From contig JBFYKJ010000080.1 of assembly GCA_041306005.1 (NCBI GenBank), forward strand, positions 1 to 37,811: a DNA stretch of 37,811 nt, written 5' to 3'. This document shows, in pieces, positions 1-9,400 of the stretch. This DNA is from JBFYKJ01 sp041306005 (GTDB lineage Archaea; Altiarchaeota; Altiarchaeia; JAFGQM01). How positions within the stretch are numbered: position 1 is the first letter of the stretch; the number at the start of each line of letters is the position of its first letter. Made by a program: the position numbers and the translations under genes. A model generated the notes under the pieces. It saw only the letters and a list, made by a program, of their open reading frames with translations, was not told the DNA's origin and searched no databases.

Positions 1-1
1 A

Positions 2-241
2 ACTCGCGGCACGCAGCCCTATATGAGCGACGTCATCGCCGAGAAGCTGATACGGCACCCGAACGTGAAGAGCGTGTACAACACGATGGGCGAGTGGGAC
101 CTGATGGTCGAGTTCGTAGGCAAGGACCCCGGTGAGTATGTGGAGTTCATACGCTGGGTGGAGCCGATGGACGGCGTCATGGAGACCAAGGGCAAGTCCA
201 TATTAAAGGAATACAACTCGAAGTTCAAGCTGCTGCCGTGA
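2..241 (+). CDS. Lrp/AsnC-type C-terminal (RAM) domain protein, 5' partial
   Basis: The frame is open to the window edge and ends at TGA 239-241, so this is the 3' end of a gene; an internal ATG lies at 23. The readable part has the beta-alpha-beta pattern of the Lrp/AsnC ligand-binding domain: a helix (VIAEKLIRHP), then VKSVYNTMGEWDLMVEF, where a G-x-x-D core precedes a beta strand, then a final strand ending KEYNSKF. In the family this domain binds amino acids or related effectors and mediates oligomerisation. It cannot be told whether a helix-turn-helix lies upstream or whether this is a stand-alone RAM protein. GCTGCC (232-237) and GGCAGC (245-250) can pair across the stop codon. Confidence 0.7.
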   Translation, partial: TRGTQPYMSDVIAEKLIRHPNVKSVYNTMGEWDLMVEFVGKDPGEYVEFIRWVEPMDGVMETKGKSILKEYNSKFKLLP

Positions 242-538
242 CCCGGCAGCGGTTTAAAAACGCTGTCAATGCCCCTCTTGAAAAACGTCATTCACTTTCA
301 GGGCTTTTTTTTGAACCAAATACGGCTTTTAGCATACCCACAAGAACTATGTCCGGAAAATCATTCAAACCGCAGAACCTTTTTATATTCATAGGCGATA
401 ATCATACGCCCGGTGTGCAGATAACCGCCTTCGGGCTCCGGTGCAATGGCTACAGGGCTTTCAATAGCCGATAACTCTTCGGCCCGTTTTTACAACAGGG
501 CCGCTCTCCTAAGTGTTTCTCACCAGCAAACCGGCAAG
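242..538 (+). promoter_or_regulatory. Intergenic region and leader upstream of pgk
   Basis: No convincing gene. A TATA-like CCTTTTTATATTC lies at about 378-390, which would give a leader of about 130 nt before the pgk ATG at 539. A second T-rich candidate (CGTTTTTAC, about 485-493) lies closer. Inverted repeats in the leader: GCC-TTCG-GGC near 427-436, and CGGCCC (480-485) with GGGCCG (498-503). An in-frame ATG at 446 would add 31 residues that do not resemble any PGK N-terminus, so this stretch is read as untranslated. Confidence 0.4.
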
Positions 539-1792
539 ATGACAGGCATCGCTGTCCCGCGGCATAAGACTCTTGACGACGTCGACGTCTATGGCAAGAC
601 GGCGCTTGTCAGGTGCGACCTTAACGTCCCCGTCGACAAGCAAACTAAGGAAATCCGCGAGACCTTCAAGATCGAGGCCCACAAGGAAACGCTGCAAGAG
701 CTCGTCGAGCGCGGCGCAAAAGTCGTAGTCATCTCCCACCAGTCCCGGCTCGGCAAGCCCGATTGCATAAGCCTGAAGCAGCATGCCGCCGTGCTGTCGC
801 GGATGCTTGAGAAGGAAGTCAAGTTCGTTGACGACATCTTCGGGGAAAAGGCGAAGGCTGCGATAAAGGGGATGAAGCCCGGCGACGTCGTGCTTCTAGA
901 GAACCTGCGCATGCACGACGAGGAGAACCGAATAGGCTCCCCGCATGACATGTCGAAGACCCAAATGGTCCAAGAGCTGTCAAAGCTCGCCGACCTATAC
1001 ATCTGCGATGCCTTTGCCTGCACCCACCGCTCGCAGCCGAGCATGGTCGGGTTCCCGCACGTGATGCCCTCCGCGGTCGCCCGGCTCATGGAGAAAGAGC
1101 TCAAGGCTGTCATGCAGGTCAATGTGGAGCCAAAGCCCCCCATGGGATACGTCCTTGGCGGCGCGAAGCTTGAAGACACTTTCCTCATGGTCGAGAACGC
1201 CCTCACGAAGGGCCTTGCCGACTACGTAATGGTCACCGGCGTCCCGTCGCTCGCGTTCCTGAAGGCAAAAGGCCGCGACCTTGGCAAGGCGAACGACGCG
1301 TTCCTCGCCAAGAACGGGTATGAGAAATACCATGAGGAGGCCGCGCGCATAATGAAGGGCTTTGAGGGCAAGATATACCTGCCCGTCGACCTCGCGGTCG
1401 AGAAGGACGGGAAGAGGGTGGAGCTGGACGTGGACGAACTGCCCGCCGAGTTCCCGATAAAGGACATCGGCAGCAAGACGATAGAGGAATTCTCAAGGAT
1501 AATAGGTTCGCTTAACACCGTGTTCTGCAACGGGCCCGCCGGGGTCTTTGAGGACGACCGGTTTGCGGACGGTACAAAGGCGGTCTTCAAGGCGATGGCC
1601 GACTCGGAGGCTTATTCAGTCATCGGCGGCGGCGACACCTCGGCGGCGATAAGGAACCTGGGGATATCGGGCTTTGACCACGTATCCTCCGGCGGCGGCG
1701 CGCTGCTCCACCTGCTCGCGGGCAAGGAGTCGGAGGCCCTGAGGGAGATAATCAGCCAGCGCGTGCCCATGCCTCCCCGCGGGGTTAAGTGA
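539..1792 (+). CDS. pgk: Phosphoglycerate kinase
   Basis: Catalyses 3-phosphoglycerate + ATP <-> 1,3-bisphosphoglycerate + ADP in glycolysis and gluconeogenesis, in the cytosol. The protein is 417 aa from ATG 539, a normal archaeal PGK length. Visible family signatures, in order: RCDLNVP (substrate-binding N-domain), SHQSRLGKP, LLENLRMHDEE, DAFACTHRSQPSMVGF, GGAKLEDT, VFCNGPAGVFED, IGGGDTSAAI, and the C-terminal SSGGGALLHLLAGK. The start at 539 is preferred over the in-frame ATG at 446 because homology begins a few residues after MTGIAVPRHKTLDD. It is followed by a repeat-rich gap and a convergent gene, so it is probably transcribed alone. I see no missing catalytic residue. Confidence 0.97.
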   Translation: MTGIAVPRHKTLDDVDVYGKTALVRCDLNVPVDKQTKEIRETFKIEAHKETLQELVERGAKVVVISHQSRLGKPDCISLKQHAAVLSRMLEKEVKFVDDIFGEKAKAAIKGMKPGDVVLLENLRMHDEENRIGSPHDMSKTQMVQELSKLADLYICDAFACTHRSQPSMVGFPHVMPSAVARLMEKELKAVMQVNVEPKPPMGYVLGGAKLEDTFLMVENALTKGLADYVMVTGVPSLAFLKAKGRDLGKANDAFLAKNGYEKYHEEAARIMKGFEGKIYLPVDLAVEKDGKRVELDVDELPAEFPIKDIGSKTIEEFSRIIGSLNTVFCNGPAGVFEDDRFADGTKAVFKAMADSEAYSVIGGGDTSAAIRNLGISGFDHVSSGGGALLHLLAGKESEALREIISQRVPMPPRGVK

Positions 1793-1805
1793 TTGTCTTA
1801 AAGCG

Positions 1806-1910
1806 TTTTCTGCCTTCAGCTTTTCCACCCGCGGCTTTTCTGCCTTCAGCTAGCTTGGTATCAATAACTATTTACACCCGCAGAACAGACTATTTACACC
1901 GGCAGCACAG
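1806..1910. repeat. Two small direct-repeat pairs between convergent genes
   Basis: TTTTCTGCCTTCAGCT occurs at 1806-1821 and again at 1836-1851 (16/16 identical, 30-bp period). Next to it, CTATTTACACCCGCAGAACAG at 1868-1888 is repeated at 1890-1910 with a few mismatches (22-bp period). The repeats fill the gap between pgk and the convergent thioredoxin-like gene. Function unknown; slippage duplication or part of the 3' ends of both transcripts are possible. Confidence 0.7.
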
Positions 1911-1922
1911 AACCCGCGCAGC

Positions 1923-2840
1923 TCAGCACTTCTCGGTGAACTTGCAGATCTCTTCCCTCAGCTTCTCAGCGGGCGTGTCTTCCATCGCGCTGAGCGCCGG
2001 GCCGAAGTAGTAGAGCTTGTAGGCCGTGTGGCCGTACTGCTCGCCGTCGATGCGTATCACGGGCGCCATGTCCTGCCCGGTCAGCAGCCACCGCTGGGCA
2101 TCCATGGCCCTCACGTCCATGTTTATTATCTCGAGCGCCATCTCGCCTTTCATCTCCGCGGCAAGGCCCCGGAGCACAAGCTCCCAGTCGACGGGCTTCT
2201 CGCACGCCTGGCAGTTCTGCTTGTAGAAGTACCTTACTATGGCGTAGCCCCTGTCCCTAAATTCGGATTCGGCCGTCTGGTTGAGCACGATGAAGACGTT
2301 GCTCTCGTCTCTTGGTCCGTCATCCTTCCCAAAGAACCCGTCGGGAATGGTTATGTCTATGGATGTGGCTTCGGCCGCCGGGCTTTCGATCTTGTTCCCG
2401 GGCGAGCCCTCCACCACTGCAATGAGCTTCCCAGCCGGGACGCCCTCGAACACGAATTTGCCCTTATCGCCCGACTGCTTGCCTATGACCGCGCCGGTGT
2501 CGTACTTGAGGGTCACGGTCGCGTTGCCGTTTGCATCGCCAATGAGCCTGACCGTCACGTCGGGCACGCTGCATGTCCCGCAGTCGTCGACGCATGTGGA
2601 GCACGCCTCACCGCCCTCGCAGACGCCGTCGCCGCAAAACCCCGTGCAGTCCGACGGGCAGGTCGCCCTGCTCTCGCCGGCGACCGGGCTGCAGGCGTTG
2701 TCGCCGCATATGTAAGTCTTTTCCGGCATCCTCATGAACACCGCTATCATAGCCACAAGGCCGATGACGATGAGCGCGACAATGATGCTGTTGTTCTGCA
2801 TCCTCTTTAGCTCGTTTTGGAATTCGCCCATAGTATCCAT
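1923..2840 (-). CDS. Membrane-anchored thioredoxin-like protein with Cys-rich stalk
   Basis: A 305-aa protein. Residues about 19-36 form one hydrophobic segment (signal anchor), so the rest is probably outside the membrane. Residues about 45-93 are Cys-rich with spaced CGDN-, CPSDC- and CGDGVC-type motifs, which are probably disulfide-bonded or metal-binding. Residues about 95-170 look like a small beta-sandwich of the carboxypeptidase-regulatory type. The C-terminal 110 residues look thioredoxin-like: strand YAIVRYFY followed by NCQAC (CxxC, Cys210 and Cys213), and MAPVIRID with a candidate cis-Pro at 260. A role in extracytoplasmic thiol-disulfide chemistry is inferred; it fits the large Cys-rich secreted proteins encoded next door. 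A TATA-like sequence lies near 2907-2916 on this strand. Confidence 0.75.
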   Translation of the reverse strand: MDTMGEFQNELKRMQNNSIIVALIVIGLVAMIAVFMRMPEKTYICGDNACSPVAGESRATCPSDCTGFCGDGVCEGGEACSTCVDDCGTCSVPDVTVRLIGDANGNATVTLKYDTGAVIGKQSGDKGKFVFEGVPAGKLIAVVEGSPGNKIESPAAEATSIDITIPDGFFGKDDGPRDESNVFIVLNQTAESEFRDRGYAIVRYFYKQNCQACEKPVDWELVLRGLAAEMKGEMALEIINMDVRAMDAQRWLLTGQDMAPVIRIDGEQYGHTAYKLYYFGPALSAMEDTPAEKLREEICKFTEKC

Positions 2841-2981
2841 CCATGCCCCTCTAAGGGGGCTGCTGAGGTGCTCAAGAATAAATAAACTGTTAGTTATTTA
2901 CATAAACGTATAAAAAACCACAATTATTGTCTAAGAACGCATGTGTTAAAAAATCTCTAAAAACTTCTCGCCGCATAGGCG

Positions 2982-3000
2982 CTTTTTATCCTTTTATACC
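2982..3000 (+). promoter_or_regulatory. Candidate TATA region for the 65-aa ORF
   Basis: GCTTTTTATCCTTTTATACC on the + strand resembles the CCTTTTTATCC-type TATA boxes elsewhere in the window. It lies about 90 nt before the ATG at 3084. Confidence 0.4.
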
Positions 3001-3083
3001 CAGACCTTCTAATTCCATCCCAACTGGAAAACAACCGACAGGCAGGCGAAAGCCGTGCAGGTCAAGCACCAACTGGAGGAAAC

Positions 3084-3281
3084 ATGTCATTGCAGATGTT
3101 GAATGAGGAGTTCCAGCTAGAGCTGGCCCAAGAGAGGAGAAGCGCGGTGAGGTCTGTAGGGGGCGGGTCCCAAAGCAGGGGCTTTTTCCCGAAGTTCAGC
3201 CTCCCATCCATAGGGTCCCTTTGGAAGAAGGAGTACCCCTCTACCCGGCAGCTGGAAGAGATGCTGATTGGGATGGATTAA
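3084..3281 (+). CDS. Small hypothetical protein (65 aa)
   Basis: I do not recognise a family. The ORF starts at ATG 3084 with GGAGGA at 3075-3080 just upstream, a good Shine-Dalgarno match although the spacing is short. The product has an acidic N-terminal helix (MSLQMLNEEFQLELAQERR), a Gly/Ser linker, a FFPKFSLPSIGSLWKKEYPS segment and a short acidic C-terminal helix. No signal peptide or membrane segment. It is isolated between divergent and convergent genes and is followed at once by two perfect hairpins. Promoter-like sequence, ribosome site and terminator-like hairpin together argue for a real small gene, but coding is not proven. Confidence 0.5.
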   Translation: MSLQMLNEEFQLELAQERRSAVRSVGGGSQSRGFFPKFSLPSIGSLWKKEYPSTRQLEEMLIGMD

Positions 3282-3290
3282 ATCCTTTGG

Positions 3291-3351
3291 CGCCCGGGGC
3301 AGCCCGGGCGGCAGCGCCAGCCAGGGGGCTGGCGCGGCTTTAGTATTTTTT
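3291..3351 (+). terminator. Tandem hairpins followed by a T-rich run
   Basis: First hairpin: CGCCCGGG (3291-3298) with CCCGGGCG (3303-3310), perfect 8-bp stem and 4-nt loop. Second: GCGCCAGCC (3314-3322) with GGCTGGCGC (3327-3335), perfect 9-bp stem and loop AGGG. A T-rich tract (about 3340-3351) follows. This looks like a terminator for the 65-aa ORF and may also separate it from the convergent giant gene ending at 3440. Confidence 0.6.
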
Positions 3352-3439
3352 AGAACTTTTGGAATTCTGCCGTTGTTTGCTTCTTAGGCTGCCCTAAGGC
3401 GCAAAGCCGGCCCTGTTGTTGAGCCCCTTCTTGCGATCC

Positions 3440-6400
3440 CTAAACCGCGTCAAGCCAGTAAGTCCTCGAATCTGACGAGGTTCCTGTGCTTTTCAGGCAG
3501 GTGTAATCTATATCCGAGTAGTTGCCGGGAGACATGTTGGCGCTCCAGGTGTGCGATGTCTTGTACACCGGTGTGGGAGCCGGGCGGTTGACCTCAGGCC
3601 CTGGATAAGCAGCTGCATTGTATATTGCTTGTATCTCGCCCCCGCTGAGAACCTTGCTCCACAGCTGGACGTCGTCTATCTTGCCGTCAAAGTCGCCGAA
3701 TGACTGCGCTGCGCCTATGATCAGGGGCGCGTTCGACAAAGTGTAACCGCTCATATAGTTTGAAGCGCCTCCTACTTTGACCCCGTTAACATAGAGATAG
3801 ACTTTGTGATTCGCTTTGTCCCAGACGCCTGCCAGATGGTACCAGGTGTGTGGGGATATCACACTACCGAAAACCGTGACATCTCCAGCCTTAAAGTAGG
3901 GCTTTAGGGAGCCGCCTTCATAGTCGAACGCAAGGGCATAGAGGTCGATGTCGTAGTCCCCATGGCTAACCACATACATCTCCTCATTCGAATCCACCTG
4001 CACCCACGCCATCCATGTCATGCCGTTGTCGTTCCAGATATCCCCGGGTAGCTCGGGGGCTGCGACACGTCCCTGGACGTCGTACGCATTATAAACCTTC
4101 CCTGCGACGCTGGAAAGCCCTGAGCCAGAGCCGTCCCTGCCAAAGCCCGAGAAGTCGAGCGGCGTGCCGTCGGCAGAGTCATCAAAGGTGTAATAAAGCT
4201 CCAGGCGATGGGTATCCGTAGGCACATTATAGTCGGCGTTGGAGCGATAGTAGAACCAGTCACAGGGGTTTGAGCCCGCAAATACGCCGCCTATGTCAGA
4301 AACAGAGTTGTAGTATACGCTCATGTCGCTGCCGCAGGACTTCCCATAGACCATTGCATTGCCCCCGTGCAGGTTAATAGTGCTTGAGCGATTCAACGGT
4401 AAGAAAAATACGCTGTTAAGGCTGTTAAGGCTCCGCCTGAAAGCATAATCGGTCTTCGCCCAGCCCTGGATCGCAGTCTCCCCGGGATAGTCCGTGCCGT
4501 TGAGGTGCATGGTGCAGGTTGAGCTGGCAGGCGTGTACACCTGGAAGGAATTGATGCCGACAGGGACCGTGGTGTTCATTACCGATTGTATCTGTATCGT
4601 GCAGTCGTTGTCTGCGGCGTCCTTTAACCCGTCGCAGTCGTCGTCTAGGCTATTGCTGCAGAGCTCGGCTGAAGGCTGCACGTCCTGCACGCACGTGCCC
4701 CAGAAGCCGGCGGTGCAGTTCTGGGTGCCCGCAGAGCACATGCCCAGGAGCCCGGTGGAGCAAGAGGTCACATTGCCGGGTATGCAATCCTGGCAATCAG
4801 TGTCATCCAGGTTTGTAAGCCCGTCGCAGTCGTTGTCAAGCGTGTCGCCACAGTCTTCGCTCGATGGCTCATCATCCCGCACACACGAGCCCCAGGAACC
4901 TGCCGAACACGTTTGTGTCCCTGCTGCGCATACGCCCTCTTCCCCGGTGTCGCACGGCTGCGTCGCGTTGCCTGTGCAGTCAGGCACTACGCAATCGAGG
5001 TCTTCAGCGTCCGTTTCACCGTCGCAGTCGTTGTCAAGCGTGTCGTTGCATGCCTCCGCAGACGCTTCATCGTCCTGCACACACGAGTCCCAGAACCCGC
5101 CAGTGCAGTTCTGGGTGCCCGCAGAGCACACCCCCAGGAGCCCGGTGGGGCATGCTCGTGTATCCCCCGAGGTGCAGTCCTGGCAATCAGAGTCCTCGGT
5201 GTCCACCCACCCGTCACAATCGTTGTCAAGCGTGTCGTTGCACACTTCTGTCACCGGTTCCTCGTCGGGCGTGCAGTTGCCCCAGAACCCGCCGGTGCAG
5301 GTCTCTGTGCCCGCATGGCACACCCCCTGCAGCCCTGTCAAACAGTATTGGATTGCGCCATCAGCGCATTCCCGGCAATCCGGATCGTCGGTGTCGGTCA
5401 GGTCGTCGCAGTCGTCGTCCAGCGTGTTATTGCATATCTCCGCTGCGGCGTCGTACCACATCCAGCCCATGCCAAGGTCCCTGCAGTAGTAAAGCATGCC
5501 GTCGACATCGGCCGGAGGACAGAATGGCACGGTCTCATTGCATACATATTGCATATAACAGTCGCTTGGGTCCAGGCCGCAGCTCAAACAGGCCAGTTCG
5601 CCGGTGGGATTGGGCAAAATGAGGGCGTCTCCATTGACCGCCCCTCCAGAGTACCCCGGCACACTGTCGCAGGTCATGTTGTTGACGTCCGACCCATCGC
5701 AGGCTTCGTTTAAGTCCTGTACAATCCCGTCGCCGCAGTACCCGCCCGCCACAGTCTCGTTAGTACAATCCTGGCTGCAGTACATGCATTCCCCCTCATA
5801 AGGCGGGTCGCATTCAATGCCGTTTGCGCCACCAGCGTCGCATTCTTCGCCTGATTCGACTGCCGAATTGCCGCATAGTGCGGTGCAGCCCTCATCGGTT
5901 TCGCCGTCGCAGTCGTTGTCGAGTGTGTCGTTGCATACCTCGGCCGACGCTTCTACAAACCCGCCGCACCCGGCCCACCTGCGCTCAAGGCACGTCTGGA
6001 CGCCCGGGGCGCATACGCCCGGCAGCCCGGTGTCGCACGGCCTCTCCGTGTCCGTCACGCACTCTTCGGGGCCGACGTACACCCACGTCAGGTTCTCGGC
6101 GCACTTGTAGACCGAGCCGTTGCAGAAGTAGGGGTAACCTACGTCGATTTCCGACTCGCAGTAAATATTCGTCTCCGCGTCGCTGTACCAGCCATAGCCC
6201 GAGAGCAGGTCGCGGCAGTGCTTGGCGGTGCCGTTTATCGTCTCAGTCTGGCCGCAGGGCACCGATGCGTCGCATGGGGCTATGCAGTCCGGATCGTCAG
6301 CGTCGGTCAGCCCGTCGCAGTCGTTGTCATTGTAATCGTCGCAGACCTCTGCGACTGGCTGGGTGGGCACGCATTCCTCCCAAACCCCGCCCGTGCAGGT

Positions 6401-9400
6401 CCGTGTACCTTGCGTGCAGAGCCCCAAAAGCCCTGTCGGGCAGATGACCCTCGCGCCTTCGGTGCACGTGCTTGGGCAGCTGCCGAACCACGCGTTGATG
6501 TAGTAGTGCTTTGACTCGCACCAGCAGCCGGCCTCGCCGGGTTTTACTATGCCGCCTCGCGTATAACAGTTGCTGCAGAAGTCCATATTGGAGCTGCTTC
6601 CGCACCCGACGCACTCATTGGCTACGCAAGCCTTCCCGGTCCCGCAGTCCTCGTTAGTCACACACTCTATGCACCCCTCTTCGTCCGCCTGCCCGTCGCA
6701 GTCGTTGTCAAGCGTGTCGTTGCAGACCTCCGGGGCAAGTGGGTTTGTAGTGTCCCTGGAGTCGTCACAGTCGCCCCCGCCGGCATCATACGGGTCGCTC
6801 GCGTTGCAAAGGCACTTTGAGTCTCCCATGTCACCAAAGCCATCACCGTCAAAGTCCTTGAAGAATAACCTGCAGCCGGCTGCACCCTCCTCGTCTGCGA
6901 TACCGTCGCAGTCGTCGTCCTTGAGGTTGCACGACTCGTCAGCCCCGGGGTTGATTGCAGGGTCCGAGTCGTTGCAGTCGTGCCCGGCGGCGGGGATGCC
7001 CAGGTTAACATCGTTGTCGCCGTCATCCGGGTTTTGCACCACGGTCAGCAGGAACGAGTAGGCGTTGTTGCCCTCGTTTGTCTCGCCGATCTCATTGGCA
7101 TAGTCGGCAACGAGGGTTATATTATATGTGCCAAGGCTCGTGAATCGTTTGGTGCCGTTAAGGGTGTTGAGAGAATTCGGCGACAGGTTCATCTGCAGGG
7201 TGCCCGTGAAATTGCCGTCCAGGTACTGGCCGAGCGTTATGCTGATGGGCTCACTGCCGTTGTAAGCGACTTGGATGGAATACCCGACGTCCGCGCCCTT
7301 TGTAGGTGGATTTGGGTCGAATTCGATGCCGACGATTGATATGTCCTTGCACTCCGTGTCAAAGAAGTCAGCCAGCCCGTCGCAGTCGTTGTCAAGCGAG
7401 TCGCTGCAGACTTCTGTCACTGGGATGACGGCGCTAGCATTGCATACTACGGCCGTACCGTTTGCCGCGCAGACAAAGACGCCGGACACGTTGCAGATGC
7501 CCAGGCCGCCTGACCCGCAGGACGCCCCCAAGTTTGTGAACGTCTCATCCGTCTCGTTGTCGCAGTCGTCGTCCACCAAGTTGCACAGCTCAGTTGCGTT
7601 GGGGTTTATGCTGGCGTTGTTGTCGTTGCAGTCCGCCGAAGCGTAGTAGCCGTCCCCGTCCCCGTCGAGATCCACACTCAGCCAGTAAGCCGGCGAGGTG
7701 ACATTTATGCCCTTAGCGTTCTCGCAGGTGTAACTTATAGATGAGTAGTTGCCTATTGTCAGGTTGATTGCCCAGGAGTGGGCTGTCTCATAACCTGGCC
7801 CCGAGGCGTAATCCGTGCCGTTCAGGTGCAGGACGCACGTAACCGGCATGTTTGCGGTGACATTGAACGAATTCGATACGTTGTGGACGGTAGTGTTCTG
7901 CGGCGATGTGACTTTTATATCCAAGGTTTTCAGCCCGCTTGTCAGCCAGCCCAGGGACGCATCCAGGAAGCTCTCGACCTTGTTATCGTCAGTCACGCAG
8001 TCCAGGTGGAACCCGACTACCACGCTCCTGCGGTAATCCTTCTCGGACGCGTAGGCCGCGGTCTCGTTGGCGGTCTCGTTTGCCGCCCAGCTGGCCACTG
8101 CCGACTCGGTGACAAAAGTGTCCGGATACGGGCAGAGGCTGCTGTTTATGGGCATCGTCCCCACTTGGCCCCATGGGTCTATGTCCAGGAAACCGACCGC
8201 CGTGGCGTTCTCAAGAGCCATGTCCCTGCCGAAGTATGCGCCCGTCAGGTTCTCGAGCAGCCCGTCATCATAGTGGGCAAAGCCCATGTCCGAGCCCATG
8301 AGCATCAGTGGGCCTGTGAATGCGTCAAGAATCGCCCTTTCCGTTTCGTCTATTGGCCCCCAGTTGTTCCGCCCGTCCCAGACAAGGACGTCAAAGGAGT
8401 CGACGAAGCCCTGCGATGGCAGCCCCTTGGCGGCCAGGTCCCAGGCCTCGACGCAGTAGCCCAAAGACCTCATCTTTTCCACGGTCCTCGTCGAGTTCAC
8501 GTCCACACCTGTTTCATTCCCCGTCTCGTCTAAGATATACAGCACCGACGCGTTAGTGCACGTGTAGAACGTGGTCTGCTTGAAGTTGTTAGTGGAATTA
8601 GAGTCGGCTGCTGCGGACTCTGCGCGTATGGTGTGCGCGCCTGCCGACCCGGGCCAGGATGCCGATATGTTTACCACGCCGCACGCGGGCAGGGTGAGCA
8701 GTTGGAACTGCATGGGCGAGCCGTCGGCGATTATGCTGGCCGTAGTGGTGACTGCAGTGCCGCCAAGGTTCCTTAAGGTGGCTGTTATTACCGCGCTCTC
8801 GCCGACGCCCGGGTTCTCGGGGGATAAGAGCAGTTCAGTCACGGCCGCATCACCGGCGGCAGGGACGACAGTGACCCCGGCCTCCGCGAAGTTGTCGATG
8901 CCGACCAGGTCGGATGCGCCCTGTGGGACTGCAAGCACCCTTACGACGTGCTTACCTGTTTGCATCGAGAGGCTGAACTGCTGCTGCGACTGGCCGGTGT
9001 CGGAAACCGCCAGGGACGACTGGTAGACCTCATCCACGTATATCTTCAGTTCGACCACGCCGGCGGGCTTGTCTATAGTCGCTACGAAGTCGGTAGGCGC
9101 ACCAAAGTTCGGGCATGCAGAGGAGGTCGCCAGGGAAAGGACGCGGGCATCATATGATGCCGTTTCCGTCAGCCATACGGCGATGTTCTGTATCAGCACG
9201 TCCCTCTGGGGCTGCTGCACCCAAGCTATGTCGAAAGATAGGAGGAGCGCCCTGCTGGTTGCACTCTCATAGGCTGTGATGGCTGCCGAATTTCTAGACT
9301 CTGCAAGCTCTATGGCCTCAAGGCCTGTCAGCGGCGCGGGGCCGAATGAGCTGTTCAGAGTCAGAGATAGCGGCATGCCGGAGAGGAGCGTCGGGTGCCT

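Noticed and set aside
589..1206. 205-aa minus-strand frame opposite pgk
   Set aside because: pgk is unmistakable on the other strand; high GC produces long antisense frames.
2028..2810. 260-aa plus-strand frame opposite the thioredoxin-like gene
   Set aside because: It is the mirror of a well-supported gene with membrane anchor and CxxC domain; its translation is low-complexity and matches nothing.
4494..5489. Long plus-strand reading frame (331 aa) opposite the giant protease, plus overlapping ones at 4864-5713 and 5824-6447
   Set aside because: They are Ser/Arg/Cys-rich complements of the MopE-type repeats. Repeated units without stops in the opposite strand create them; they have no start context or domain.
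4590..7690. Regularly recurring sequence considered as a CRISPR array
   Set aside because: Repeats are coding, differ in length and spacing, and encode conserved Asp/Cys motifs; no cas genes are in the window.
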